A stretch of DNA of 64,000 nt from Mesorhizobium prunaredense. GTDB taxonomy: Bacteria > Pseudomonadota > Alphaproteobacteria > Rhizobiales > Rhizobiaceae. This document shows positions 27,364-36,512 of the stretch, in pieces. Within the stretch, counting starts at the first letter, position 1. Every line of letters begins with the position of its first letter. The notes beneath the pieces are model-generated. The model made no database searches, was not told where the DNA came from, and was given only the letters and a program-made list of their open reading frames with translations. The DNA is taken from the NCBI RefSeq assembly GCF_900156895.1, contig NZ_FTPD01000003.1, positions 186,001-250,000 on the forward strand. Reading direction: 5' to 3'. The position numbers and the translations under genes were made by a program.

Positions 27364-28566
27364 ATGAACCCGCACCTGCGTGACGTGGCGATCCCCAACA
27401 ACTGGGACCGGCGGGGCCTGCCGGGTTGGAGTTATCATTCCGACGCGGTGCTCGAACTCGAGAAGGAATACGTCTTTCGCAACCACTGGCAGATTGCCGG
27501 TCACATCTCCGATCTGCCGAACGCCGGCGACTATCTGACCATGGACGTGGTCGGCGAGCGGGCGCTGATCGTGCGCGGCAAGGACGGCGTCGTACGCGCC
27601 TTCAACAACATGTGCCGCCATCGCGGCAGTCGCGTCGTCGCCGACAGCCAGGGCAATTGCAAGAACGCCCTGGTCTGCCCTTTCCATGGCTGGGTCTATA
27701 ATCTCGACGGCACGCTGCGGGGCGCTGCCCGTCCGCGCTCTTTCCCCGATCTCGACAAGACCGAATTCGGCCTGATGCCGATCGAGCTTGAAATCTGGAT
27801 GGGTTTCATCTTCATCCGCTTCCGCAAGGGCGGCCCGCAGCCGCCGGTGGCCGAGCTGCTGAAGCCGATCGAGGCCGAGATCGCCCACTATGGTGTCGCC
27901 GAGATGGTGCCTTCCTGGGGCATCTGGAGCCAGACGAGCCCGGTCAACTGGAAGTCGGTGCGTGACGTTGACAATGAAGGCTACCACGTCGCCATGGCGC
28001 ATCCCGCATTGCAGGACCTTTACGGCGCGACCTATTTCGACGAGCCGTTCATCAACGGCGTGTCACGTTCCTTCGCCACCTACAATCCGCATGCCGGGCG
28101 GCGCTGGAGCGTCGCGCAGTACATCAAGATCGCGCCCAAGGCGAAGCATCTGCCCGACCACCTGCGCAAGGCCTGGATCTATTACGGAATCTTCCCGAAC
28201 AATGCGCTGTCGATCATGCCGGAATCCGTACAGTTCTATCAGGAGTTCCCGCTGTCGACCGGCGAGACGCTGCTGCGCGGCGCCATCTACCGTTACCCCG
28301 ACGAGACCAGGGAGCAGGCGGCGGCGCGCTATCTCGCCTACCGCATCGATCGCGACACCATGAACGAGGACGTGCAGCTTTCCGTGTGGTCGAACGAATC
28401 CATGCTGTCGGAAGCCTTCGAGGGTTTTTATCTCTCGGATCTCGAATATGGCGTGCGCACCCACCACGACCATCTTCGCAAGCAAATCCCGGTGCTCGGG
28501 CTGGAAACGGCGCCCGAGGAAAAGGACATGTGGGCGCTGAATGAGGCGCTGCGGTCGCGGTCGTAG
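27364..28566 (+). CDS. Rieske non-heme iron oxygenase, large (alpha) subunit
   Basis: The 400-residue protein has an N-terminal Rieske domain with ligands C84, H86, C105 and H108 (CRHRGS and CPFHGW), and a catalytic domain with the mononuclear iron motif DVDNEGYHVAMAH (E205, H208, H213). Relatives include glycine betaine, stachydrine and carnitine oxygenases as well as aromatic dioxygenases. An ATG at 27334 exists, but it lies inside the operator palindrome, so I prefer ATG 27364 (AGAAGAG 7 bp upstream). No reductase or ferredoxin gene is adjacent, so electrons must come from elsewhere. Context of a BetI-like regulator and GcvT-like demethylase suggests oxidative N-demethylation or ring attack on an N-methyl amine. 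Confidence 0.88.
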   Translation: MNPHLRDVAIPNNWDRRGLPGWSYHSDAVLELEKEYVFRNHWQIAGHISDLPNAGDYLTMDVVGERALIVRGKDGVVRAFNNMCRHRGSRVVADSQGNCKNALVCPFHGWVYNLDGTLRGAARPRSFPDLDKTEFGLMPIELEIWMGFIFIRFRKGGPQPPVAELLKPIEAEIAHYGVAEMVPSWGIWSQTSPVNWKSVRDVDNEGYHVAMAHPALQDLYGATYFDEPFINGVSRSFATYNPHAGRRWSVAQYIKIAPKAKHLPDHLRKAWIYYGIFPNNALSIMPESVQFYQEFPLSTGETLLRGAIYRYPDETREQAAARYLAYRIDRDTMNEDVQLSVWSNESMLSEAFEGFYLSDLEYGVRTHHDHLRKQIPVLGLETAPEEKDMWALNEALRSRS

Positions 28567-28586
28567 GGCGAGGCGCCGAAGCTGCG

Positions 28587-28747
28587 GATCTCCCCCCTTG
28601 AGGGGGAGATGGCCGGCAGGCCAGAGGGGGTCGGTCCGACGGACTCGGCCTGCTGCTTCAGAGGAGGAGGTAGCACTCCACGCGAACCGACCCCCTCTGT
28701 CGCCTTTGGCGACGTCTCCCCCACAAGGGCCCTCAAGGGGGGAGATC
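28587..28747. repeat. Mosaic palindromic intergenic repeat
   Basis: A 161-bp element of nested inverted repeats: 16 bp at 28587-28602 with 28732-28747 (GATCTCCCCCCTTGAG and its complement), 8 bp at 28602-28609 with 28715-28722, and 14 bp at 28622-28635 with 28686-28699 (CAGAGGGGGTCGGT). It fills the gap between two convergent genes and could also end transcription from both. The arrangement is like dispersed mosaic repeats of rhizobia; copy number cannot be judged here. Confidence 0.85.
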
Positions 28748-28752
28748 GGCTG

Positions 28753-30171
28753 TCACCCCTGCCATGCACCTTCCCGTCGCAAATCATCCATCGTGCGCGA
28801 AATGCCTTCGCGCAGGATCGACACCATGTCGTCGATCTGGTTGCGCGTGATGATCAGCGGCGGCGACATCACGCACATGTTGATCAGCGGCCGGACCAGC
28901 AGGCCAAGCTCATGGCAATGCGCATCGATGCGCTTGCCGACATCCTTGTCGAGCTGCAGCGGATCCTTGCTTTCGCGATCGGCGACGCATTCGACGCAGC
29001 CCATCAGCCCCAGGCCGCGCACCTCGCCGACCAGAGGCAGTTCCTCCAGCGTCTTCAGTTGCGCCTGAAAATACGTCGCGACCTCTCGTGCATGCGCGAG
29101 CACGCCGTCTTCGAGGATATCGAGGTTCCTCAGCGCCACCGCGCAGCCGACCGGATGGCTGGTGTAGGTCAATCCGTGGCCGAACATGGCGTCCGGATGG
29201 TTCGAACGGCGTAGTTCTTCCAGCAGCCGCTCCGAGATGATGACGCCGCCGAGCGGGAAGTAGCCTGACGTCACACCCTTGGCGAAGGTGATCATGTCAG
29301 GATCGATGCCGAAGAGGTCGCCGGAAGCAAACACATGACCAAGCCGGCCAAACGCGGTCACCACCTCGTCGGAAACATAGAGGATGTCGTTGTCGCGGCA
29401 GATCTCGCGGATGCGCCGTAGATAGCCATCGGGCGGCACGATGACGCCGCCCGATGCCTGCACCGGCTCAGCGACGAAAGCGCCGATCCTGTCGGCGCCG
29501 ACGCGGGCGAGCGTATCGCGGAATTCATCAACCAGGAGATCGGCGAAGGCCGAAATGCTTATGCCGGCCGGGCGGCGGAACGGATCGGGCGAGGACAGCT
29601 TGACGACAAGATCGTCGGCACCGTCCATCCAGTCGCGTGTCCGCGGGCGCCCGTTGAGCGAGGCCGACAGATAGGTCGAGCCATGATAGGCGCCGCCCCT
29701 GCTCAGGATCAGCTTCTTTTCCGGGCGGCCGCGAACATTGTTGCAGAACTGCATGAAGCGCAGCGCCGTCTCCACGGCCGAGGAGCCGCCGGTGGTAAAG
29801 AAGACATGGCTGAGGTCGCCGGGCGCATGGCCGGCAATGCGCATGGCGAGTTCCGCAGACGGCGCGTTCATCGTATACCACGGCGTGTTGTAGGACAGCG
29901 CCATCGCCTGATCGTACATCACCTTGGCGAGCTCCTCGCGGCGGTGGCCGATATTGACGCACCACATGCCGGCCGGCCCGTCGATCAGCTTTTTGCCAGT
30001 GCCGTCGGTGATGTAGATGCCGTCGCCCCCGCCGATCATGGCGCGTGCCTCTGCGCCGACCGAGCCGGCGAACGGCCAAGGCTGGACGAGGTGGCGCTTG
30101 GCCAGCTCAACGGCATCGGCACCGTCAAGTCCATCCGTTTTGGTCGCCCTCAAATCTCTTGCAGCCGCCAT
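28753..30171 (-). CDS. Class III PLP-dependent aminotransferase
   Basis: The 472-residue enzyme has the fold-type I omega-transaminase pattern: TTGGSSAVETALRF for cofactor phosphate binding, SDEVVTAFGRLG with D268, and the Schiff-base lysine K298 in TFAKGVTSG. It would move an amino group from an amine (polyamine, taurine or omega-amino acid type) to pyruvate or 2-oxoglutarate. ATG 30171 was chosen over a TTG 27 bp upstream. The gene is convergent with the Rieske gene and divergent from the importer genes, sharing the operator at 30260. Confidence 0.9.
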   Translation of the reverse strand: MAAARDLRATKTDGLDGADAVELAKRHLVQPWPFAGSVGAEARAMIGGGDGIYITDGTGKKLIDGPAGMWCVNIGHRREELAKVMYDQAMALSYNTPWYTMNAPSAELAMRIAGHAPGDLSHVFFTTGGSSAVETALRFMQFCNNVRGRPEKKLILSRGGAYHGSTYLSASLNGRPRTRDWMDGADDLVVKLSSPDPFRRPAGISISAFADLLVDEFRDTLARVGADRIGAFVAEPVQASGGVIVPPDGYLRRIREICRDNDILYVSDEVVTAFGRLGHVFASGDLFGIDPDMITFAKGVTSGYFPLGGVIISERLLEELRRSNHPDAMFGHGLTYTSHPVGCAVALRNLDILEDGVLAHAREVATYFQAQLKTLEELPLVGEVRGLGLMGCVECVADRESKDPLQLDKDVGKRIDAHCHELGLLVRPLINMCVMSPPLIITRNQIDDMVSILREGISRTMDDLRREGAWQG

Positions 30172-30495
30172 CGTCGCCTCGCCATCGTTTCGTCGCAAAT
30201 CTCATCGGACACGAAACTCAGTTCCAAGCATCGGAAAAACCGGCTTTCTTCGCCACATTTTGAATGTCCGTTCAATCAATATTACAGAAATTGCGCTTGA
30301 TTTCAATCCACGGATGCGCGCATGATGAAAGAAAGCCGGCAAGCCAGGCACGCGATCAGCGATTGCGTCCTGGGCCCTGAATTGGGAACAAACAGCCGGT
30401 GCGCTAGCAATGGGACGCCGCATGCCAGGACAATGCGCGCCAGCAACCGAGATTACGCCTGGGCCCCTGCTTGAGGGCCTGCCCGAGGATCTGCA
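30172..30495. other. 324-bp divergent intergenic region
   Basis: It lies between the aminotransferase (minus) and importer permease (plus) genes. It contains the operator palindrome at 30260-30275 close to the aminotransferase side; otherwise I see no gene or repeat. Confidence 0.6.
30260..30275. promoter_or_regulatory. Amine-cluster operator, copy 2
   Basis: TTGAATGTCCGTTCAA matches the copy at 27330 in 13 of 16 positions and keeps the TTGAAYG-NN-CRTTCAA symmetry. It lies about 89 bp from the aminotransferase start and 221 bp from the permease start, in position to control both directions. Confidence 0.72.
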
Positions 30496-31413
30496 ATGAC
30501 AGCGGCTGCGGAAGGACCACCCACGCTTGGCATCATTCGGGCCAGGCGAAATGCCCTTCTGCTGTCCGAACCCGTCCAGGGCCTTGCCCTGATCAGCCCG
30601 ACTTTCCTCTACGCGCTCGTGCTTCTGGTCCTGCCGATCCTAGTGGTCGTCGCTCATTCGTTCTGGACGCAGAACTACCTGACCATCGATCGCACCTTCA
30701 CGCTGGAAAACTACCGCGCTGCGCTGACCGAGCCGATCTATCGCGACCTGCTCTGGCGCTCGCTCTACATCTCAATGATGGTGAGCTTCTTCACGGTCGT
30801 CCTCGCCTATCCGATCGCCTATTTCATCTCGTTCCACGGCGGCCGCCATAAAAGCCTGTGGCTGTTCCTCATCACCATCCCGTTCTGGACCAGCTACCTG
30901 CTGCGCGTCATGTCGTGGAAGGTCATCCTCGGCTACAACGGCGTGCTCAATTCCAGCTTGCTGGGCCTTGGCATCATCGACGAGCCGTCGACGGCGCTGC
31001 TTTACAATTCGAGCGCCGTCATCATCACGCTGACCCATGCATGGGCGGCCTTTGCCATACTGCCGATCTTCGTCTCGCTGGAAAAAATCGACCGCACGCT
31101 GATCGAGGCGGCCAAGGATCTTGGCGACGGTCCCATTCGTTCCTTTCTGCGCGTGACGCTGCCGCTGTCGGCGCCCGGCGTCATTTCGGCGGCGCTGATC
31201 GTCATGATCCCGACCGTCGGCGACTATGTCACGCCCAAGCTTGTCGGCGGCAAGGACGGCGTCATGATCGCCAACGCCATCCAGGCGCAATTCGGCAAGG
31301 CTTCCAACTGGCCGCTGGGTGCCGCGCTTTCGGTCACCACGATGCTGATCGTGACGCTGATGGCGGGCGCCACCGTGGTGATCATCCGCACTGCCCAGAG
31401 GCTTGTGCGATGA
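30496..31413 (+). CDS. Polyamine/betaine-type ABC transporter permease (PotB/PotH type)
   Basis: The 305-residue protein has six spans and the binding-protein-dependent permease loop EAAKDLGDGPIRSFLRVTLPLSAPGV. The segment TIPFWTSYLLRVMSWKVILG is typical of PotB/PotH proteins of spermidine/putrescine importers. It is the first gene of an importer with a second permease, an ATPase and a PotD-like binding protein encoded on the opposite strand. Start ATG 30496. Its 3' end carries a 14-bp tandem triplication. Confidence 0.9.
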   Translation: MTAAAEGPPTLGIIRARRNALLLSEPVQGLALISPTFLYALVLLVLPILVVVAHSFWTQNYLTIDRTFTLENYRAALTEPIYRDLLWRSLYISMMVSFFTVVLAYPIAYFISFHGGRHKSLWLFLITIPFWTSYLLRVMSWKVILGYNGVLNSSLLGLGIIDEPSTALLYNSSAVIITLTHAWAAFAILPIFVSLEKIDRTLIEAAKDLGDGPIRSFLRVTLPLSAPGVISAALIVMIPTVGDYVTPKLVGGKDGVMIANAIQAQFGKASNWPLGAALSVTTMLIVTLMAGATVVIIRTAQRLVR

Positions 31414-31440
31414 GGCTTGTGCGATGAGGCTGGCGCGATG
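31399..31440 (+). repeat. Three 14-bp tandem repeats at a gene junction
   Basis: AGGCTTGTGCGATG occurs at 31399-31412 and 31413-31426, with a variant AGGCTGGCGCGATG at 31427-31440. Each copy ends in ATG. The first two ATGs open five-codon frames (MRLVR and MRLAR) that each stop in an ATGA overlap with the next ATG; the third ATG starts the second permease. Confidence 0.9.
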
Positions 31441-32262
31441 ACGGGGATGCGGCGCTTCCTGGCCAGCGGCTGGTTGTCGGCTTATGCGTTTGTCTATGTC
31501 GTGTTCCTCTATCTGCCGGTCATCTTCCTGCCGATCTTTTCGCTCAACAGCGCCGCGACGCCGAAATTCCCGCTCTCCGGCTTCACCCTCAAATGGTATC
31601 AGGACCTGCCGCGCACCCCGGCGCTGCTTGACGCTGCCTGGAACAGCCTGGTCGTCGGCGTATCGGTATCTATCCTGTCCACGGTGCTTGGCATCCTCGC
31701 GGCCCGTTCGATCACGCGCTACCGCTATCCCGGCCGTCGCGCCATCAACGGACTGATCATGGCGCCGCTGGTGCTGCCCGAAATCATTGTCGCCATCTCC
31801 ATGCTCCTGGTGATACTGCAACTGGGTTTGAGCCTGTCGCTGTTGACCATCGTGCTCGGCCACGTCCTGATCTGCGTCCCCTATTCGATGACCGTGCTGA
31901 CCGCCGGCTTCGAAGGCTTCGACCGCAGCCTGGAGGAAGCCTCCGCCGACCTCGGCGAGAGCGCCCTCGGCACCTTTAGACGGGTGACGCTGCCGATGGT
32001 GGCGCCGGCCATTGTCTCCAGCCTGCTCGTCTGCTTCACCATTTCGCTCGACGAGTTCATCATCGCCTTCTTCCTGACCGGCACCGAGGCGACACTGCCG
32101 ATCTACATCTGGGGCCAGTTGCGCTTCGCCTCGAAGCTGCCCGGCGTGCTGGCGCTGGGCACGCTGCTGCTGGCTGCCTCATTCCTGCTGATGACCATTG
32201 CTGAAATCCTGCGCCGCCGCGCCGCAAGACGCACCCAGAACGAGGGAGGCCTCCATGCCTGA
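31438..32262 (+). CDS. Polyamine/betaine-type ABC transporter permease (PotC/PotI type)
   Basis: The 274-residue protein has six spans, a PotC-like FNSA-type start segment (FSLNSAATPKFPLSGF) and the loop EEASADLGESALGTFRRVTLPMVAP. It pairs with the upstream permease. Translation seems to be reached through a ladder of overlapping stop-start codons created by the 14-bp repeats. Its 3' end overlaps the ATPase gene by 8 bp. Confidence 0.9.
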   Translation: MTGMRRFLASGWLSAYAFVYVVFLYLPVIFLPIFSLNSAATPKFPLSGFTLKWYQDLPRTPALLDAAWNSLVVGVSVSILSTVLGILAARSITRYRYPGRRAINGLIMAPLVLPEIIVAISMLLVILQLGLSLSLLTIVLGHVLICVPYSMTVLTAGFEGFDRSLEEASADLGESALGTFRRVTLPMVAPAIVSSLLVCFTISLDEFIIAFFLTGTEATLPIYIWGQLRFASKLPGVLALGTLLLAASFLLMTIAEILRRRAARRTQNEGGLHA

Positions 32263-33412
32263 GCAGGGCCAAGCCGAATCACCTCTCGGGGCCGAACGAT
32301 CCCATCAAACCGAACGACCCCACCAAACCGAACGACCGATGATCGAGATCCGCGACGTCACCCGCAGCTATGGTTCGTTCAAGGCGCTGGACGACGCCTC
32401 GCTGACCATCAAGGAGGGCGAATTCTTCTCGCTGCTCGGCCCGTCCGGCTGCGGCAAGACCACGCTGTTGCGCATGATCGCCGGCTTCGACAACCCGACC
32501 AGCGGTTTGATCTCGGTCGACGGCCAGTCGATGGAGGGCATCCCGGCCAATCGCCGGCCAACCAACATGGTGTTCCAGAGCTATGCGATCTTCCCGCATC
32601 TCAATGTCGAGCAGAACGTCGCCTATGGGCTGAAACGGCTGAAGCTCGAACGGTCGGAAGAAAAGCGCCGCGTCGAAGAGGCGCTGGGCCAGGTGTCGCT
32701 GACCGGCCTCGGCAAGCGCCTCGCCACCGAGCTGTCCGGCGGCCAGCGCCAGCGCGTGGCACTGGCCCGTGCGCTGGTGATGCGCCCGAAAGTGCTTCTG
32801 CTCGACGAGCCGCTGTCAGCGCTGGACAAGAAGCTGCGCGAGCAGATGCAGGTGGAGTTGCGCCGCCTGCAGCAGGCGGTCGGCATCACCTTCGTCCTGG
32901 TCACCCACGACCAATATGAGGCGCTGGCAATGTCGGACCGCATCGCCGTGATGTTCGGCGGCAGGATCGCGCAGGTCGCCTCGCCCAAGGAGATCTACCA
33001 GCGCCCGGTCAACCGGCAGGTCGCCGACTTTCTCGGCGGCATGAATTTCGTCAAGGCCGAGATCGTCGAGGAGAGCGGCGCTTCGCTGGTCGTCGACACG
33101 CTGGGCTTCGGCCGCGTCAAGACCGACAGGCCGAAGGCTTTCGTCCGCAATGGCGGCGCCGCCACGCTCGGCATCCGGCCAGAGCGTCTGCGCGTATTGT
33201 GGGACAACGCGACGGCGAAATTCGAGGTGGCCGGCAAGGTCGTCGAGCGCCACTACTTCGGCGAGATCACCCATCTTGTCGTCGAGATACCGGGATTGGA
33301 AAAACCGCTTTCGGTCACTGAAACCAACGATTTCGGCGCCGACGACATTCCGGTCGGCACCTCGATCCGCCTCGCCTACGACCCCGAGGCACTGGTGGCG
33401 ATGGCGGACTGA
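32255..33412 (+). CDS. Polyamine/betaine-type ABC transporter ATP-binding protein (PotA type)
   Basis: The 385-residue ATPase has Walker A GPSGCGKTT, Q-loop VFQSYAIFPHLNV, signature LSGGQRQR, Walker B LLLDEPLSALDKK and a C-terminal TOBE domain. ATG 32255 follows GAGGGAGG by 5 bp. The first 28 residues are not conserved and contain a duplicated HQTERP (18-bp direct repeat, 32303-32338); an in-frame ATG at 32339 would give the canonical MIEIRDVTRSYG start but has no ribosome site. The 3' end overlaps the convergent amine oxidase gene by 37 bp. Confidence 0.92.
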   Translation: MPEQGQAESPLGAERSHQTERPHQTERPMIEIRDVTRSYGSFKALDDASLTIKEGEFFSLLGPSGCGKTTLLRMIAGFDNPTSGLISVDGQSMEGIPANRRPTNMVFQSYAIFPHLNVEQNVAYGLKRLKLERSEEKRRVEEALGQVSLTGLGKRLATELSGGQRQRVALARALVMRPKVLLLDEPLSALDKKLREQMQVELRRLQQAVGITFVLVTHDQYEALAMSDRIAVMFGGRIAQVASPKEIYQRPVNRQVADFLGGMNFVKAEIVEESGASLVVDTLGFGRVKTDRPKAFVRNGGAATLGIRPERLRVLWDNATAKFEVAGKVVERHYFGEITHLVVEIPGLEKPLSVTETNDFGADDIPVGTSIRLAYDPEALVAMAD

Positions 33413-34686
33413 AGTCCCGAGATCATCTTTCGGGCAGCGATCCGCCCCGCCGCAACAGCGCCTTCGACATAGCCCGGGAATGACGGTGACAATTCGGACG
33501 CGGCGAAATGCAGCGGCGGCGCGCCGGCCAGGATGATGCGTTCGGCGTCGGTCGCCGCCGGGTCGATGATGAGATCGCTGTAGCCGCCGCCGCTCCAGCG
33601 GTCATGCGTCCAGTCGCGACAACTGAAATCGAGCATGTCGGCGGCCTCGGCGCCGAGCGCGTCCTCCAGCCTCGTCGTCACCTCGGCGCGCAATGCCGCA
33701 CCGCCGAGCTCACGCCAGCGCAGGGCCAGCGGTCCGCCGACGAAGACGACCAGCGCGGCATGGCCGTCGTCCTTGCTGGCGTCGCAGGCAAACAGCCCTG
33801 GCAGGTCGCGCCACATCACCACGCCGCTCAGGCCCCTTGCACGCCAGAAGGCGCTGGGGTAGCGCACCAGCAGCTTGATCACCGCTCCGCTTTGCCAGAC
33901 GCCGAGCGCCGTTCTCAGGCCAGCCGGCAGCGGCGGTGAAAAATCCAGCTTCGAGGCCATCATCGGCGGCGCGGCAACCAGCGCCGCCCGGGCTTCGACC
34001 GCACTTCTCGCCGAAACCAGACGAACCCCTTTCGGCCGGTGCTCGATGGTCGCAACCGGCGTGTTAAGCCGCACACGATCGCCAAGATCGCCGGCCAGAT
34101 CGTCGGCCAGCGACTGCATGGTTTCGCGCACGAAATATTGCAGTTCCGAAACTTCGTTGGTGATGCGGCGGTCGTTGTCGATCAGATGCCACAGCGGCAG
34201 CTTTTCGAGCGCCTGGCACCATAAGCCCTCGATCATCGAGCGGAAGGCCGCTTTGGCCTGGTCGGGGTCATGCTGGCGATCGAGCCATACCGCGACAGTC
34301 AGTCCAGCGATGGCCGGATCATCCGGCGCGATCGCATTCATCCGGTCGCGGATCGCCATCGAACCCAAGTAAGTTCGGTCGGCTTGCTGCGCGCTCATCC
34401 GCGGCTGCGTGACGAATTCCCCATCGACATAGGTCTCGACCAGCGTCTTGCCGCGCGCCTGCAACAGCGCCATCAGCTCCGGCATGTCCTGGCAAAGGAA
34501 TTGGCCGCCGCTGTCGATCCGCTCGCCGAGTCCGTTGCGCTTGGCCTCCACCCGCCCGCCGACCCGATCGCGCGCTTCGAGCAGCAGGAAATCGATGCCG
34601 GCATTGCTTAGCTCATGCGCTGCCGACAGGCCGGTGAAGCCGGCGCCGACAACGACGATTTCGGTCCTTTCGATCCCGCCCTTCAA
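33376..34686 (-). CDS. FAD-dependent amine oxidase-like protein
   Basis: The 436-residue protein begins with the dinucleotide motif EIVVVGAGFTGLSAAHEL and LLEARDRVGGRVE, and ends with a flavin-contacting AGAPPLHFAASELSPSFPGYVEGAVAAG, the monoamine-oxidase/polyamine-oxidase layout. It would oxidise an amine to an imine with oxygen or another acceptor. The best start is TTG 34686, which overlaps the binding-protein stop (TTGA); no ATG or GTG is near. It is the last gene of the minus-strand unit methyltransferase, TetR, binding protein, oxidase. Confidence 0.84.
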   Translation of the reverse strand: MKGGIERTEIVVVGAGFTGLSAAHELSNAGIDFLLLEARDRVGGRVEAKRNGLGERIDSGGQFLCQDMPELMALLQARGKTLVETYVDGEFVTQPRMSAQQADRTYLGSMAIRDRMNAIAPDDPAIAGLTVAVWLDRQHDPDQAKAAFRSMIEGLWCQALEKLPLWHLIDNDRRITNEVSELQYFVRETMQSLADDLAGDLGDRVRLNTPVATIEHRPKGVRLVSARSAVEARAALVAAPPMMASKLDFSPPLPAGLRTALGVWQSGAVIKLLVRYPSAFWRARGLSGVVMWRDLPGLFACDASKDDGHAALVVFVGGPLALRWRELGGAALRAEVTTRLEDALGAEAADMLDFSCRDWTHDRWSGGGYSDLIIDPAATDAERIILAGAPPLHFAASELSPSFPGYVEGAVAAGRIAARKMISGLQSAIATSASGS

Positions 34687-35765
34687 TAGCCGGCCTTGAT
34701 CTTCTCGAACTCGGCGATCATCTTGAGCTTGAGTTCCGAGGGAAGCGGCGCCTGGAACAGCGTCTTGTCGACGAATTTCTGCACGTCGTCGTAGCCCTTT
34801 TCCTTCAGCATGGCCTGATCGACGCCGGCCATGCCCTTGGCATTGGCCTGGCCATAGCCCCAATCCTTGACCAGGACGTTGGCAATTGCCGGATCGTTTA
34901 CCGCGTTCAGATAGTCATAGGCCTTGTCGGCATTTCCCGGCGCATCCTTGAACAGCACATAGCCGCAGACCCACGTCGAGATGCCTTCGTCGGTGTCCTT
35001 CTTCGCCCTGATCGGCACGCCGGCGGCGACCGACTGCACCGCCGCGTCGTTCCACGCCCAGGCAAGGTCGACCTCGCCGCCGCTCAACAGCTGGACGATA
35101 TCGGTGGTGTCGGTCCAGTAGGAGCGGACATTCTTGTGGACCTCGCGCAGGAAGTCCGACGCCTGCTTGAACTGGTCGTCCGTCATCTTGGTCCAGTCCT
35201 TGAGCCCGATCGCCAGCGAGGCCAGCGCATAGGCGTCGTCGACACTGTCGCCGATCGAGACCCTGCCCTTGAACTTGGGGTCGGCCAATGCCTTCAGCGA
35301 ATGGACGTCCTTCTCATCGACCTTGTCGGAATTGTAGGTGAGCTGCGTATTGCCCCAGTCCCAGGGCATGAACCAGGCCTTGCCGTCGGCGGTGGTGGCG
35401 AGATCCTTCATCGCCACGATGCCGGGATCGAGGTCTTTCCAGCCTGATATCTTCGAGGTGTCGAGCGGCTGCAACAGCCCCGCCTCGCGCCACTTCACCA
35501 CGCTTTGCGAGCAGGGATGGCCGAGATCGGCCTTGAAGCCGGAACGGACTTTTTCGAACGCCTCGTCCTCGTCGCCGAAGAAGGTGAAGGTCGGCGAGTC
35601 GCCATTCTTCTCGACATATTTCGGGTGGAAACCGGGATCCTCGTAGCCGGACCAGTCGAACACAATCAGGTCCTTGTCCGCGGCAACCGCCAGCGCTGCG
35701 ACCGAGGCCACCAGCGCACCGGTCAGTGCCAATGTCAGCGTCAGGCGTCGAGTCATGGTCTTCAT
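34683..35765 (-). CDS. Polyamine/betaine-type periplasmic binding protein (PotD/PotF type)
   Basis: The 360-residue protein has a signal peptide (cleavage near AVAA-DKD, residue 29) and a family 1 binding domain starting KDLIVFDWSGYEDP, typical of PotD/PotF relatives. Acidic and tryptophan-rich stretches such as YWTDTTD and LAWAWNDAA fit a cationic-amine pocket. It serves the importer encoded on the other strand at 30.5-33.4 kb, so the importer is split between two units. GAGG lies upstream of the ATG at 35765. Confidence 0.9.
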   Translation of the reverse strand: MKTMTRRLTLTLALTGALVASVAALAVAADKDLIVFDWSGYEDPGFHPKYVEKNGDSPTFTFFGDEDEAFEKVRSGFKADLGHPCSQSVVKWREAGLLQPLDTSKISGWKDLDPGIVAMKDLATTADGKAWFMPWDWGNTQLTYNSDKVDEKDVHSLKALADPKFKGRVSIGDSVDDAYALASLAIGLKDWTKMTDDQFKQASDFLREVHKNVRSYWTDTTDIVQLLSGGEVDLAWAWNDAAVQSVAAGVPIRAKKDTDEGISTWVCGYVLFKDAPGNADKAYDYLNAVNDPAIANVLVKDWGYGQANAKGMAGVDQAMLKEKGYDDVQKFVDKTLFQAPLPSELKLKMIAEFEKIKAGY

Positions 35766-35792
35766 TGCCGTTCCATCCTCTTTTTGATTGTT

Positions 35793-36506
35793 TCATGCCG
35801 TCTTGACACCGCCGGCCGTTGGCCACGGATAGTGCTTTGGAAATGCCGCCGACAGGAATTCGTTCGCCGCCTGCAGCGCGGTTTCGCGGGTGACGTCCTC
35901 GGTGCCCATCATCAGGCGCAGCCATAAACCCTCCAGCATGGCACTGAGCGCCAGCGCGATGACCTGCGGCTCATAGGCATAGCCGCCGCTCTGCTTCAGC
36001 GTCGCACAAAGGTCGATGAAGATCTTCTGGTAAGCCGCATCGCGCGCGCCGCACAGCGCCTGATAGGTCGGACGCGACTTGGCCTCGCCCCAGAAGGCGC
36101 ACCAGGCGGCCAGCTTGCGCTTGTTGCAGATCGAGCGGTCGAAATCGGCGGCAACCAGAACCCGCAACTGGCGGGCAGGATCGTCGCCAGCCCTGGTGAG
36201 GGCAGCGCGCCAGTGCGCGGCGTATTCGTCGGCCATGTATTGCAGCGTTGCGACGAGCAGCTTCTCCTTGCTCTCGAAGTGGAAGTTGACAATCCCGCGC
36301 GACAGGCCGGCGCCATCGGCGACATCGGCCATCGTCGTCTCCGAATAGCCGCGCTTGGCCAGCGAATCGATCGTCGCCTCGATCAGCTGCAGTTGCCTGA
36401 CCTCCCTCGACGCCTTGCGACCGCGCTTCTCGGCATCGCTTTTCTGCGCTGCAAGGTGGGCCTCCTTGGCCTCTGCTGTCTTCATGGGCGTGATGGTCTC
36501 CAGCAT
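35793..36506 (-). CDS. BetI-like TetR-family regulator
   Basis: The 237-residue protein has a basic N-terminal extension of about 35 residues, then a TetR helix-turn-helix (TTMADVADGAGLSRGIVNFHF), and a C-terminal domain with AAWCAFWGEAKSRPTYQALC, which resembles BetI-type choline repressors. It lies between the methyltransferase and binding-protein genes. The palindromes at 27330, 30260 and 37380 are its likely operators, the last being upstream of its own unit. Start is uncertain: ATG 36506 or ATG 36485. Confidence 0.85.
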   Translation of the reverse strand: MLETITPMKTAEAKEAHLAAQKSDAEKRGRKASREVRQLQLIEATIDSLAKRGYSETTMADVADGAGLSRGIVNFHFESKEKLLVATLQYMADEYAAHWRAALTRAGDDPARQLRVLVAADFDRSICNKRKLAAWCAFWGEAKSRPTYQALCGARDAAYQKIFIDLCATLKQSGGYAYEPQVIALALSAMLEGLWLRLMMGTEDVTRETALQAANEFLSAAFPKHYPWPTAGGVKTA

Positions 36507-36512
36507 CGCCGG

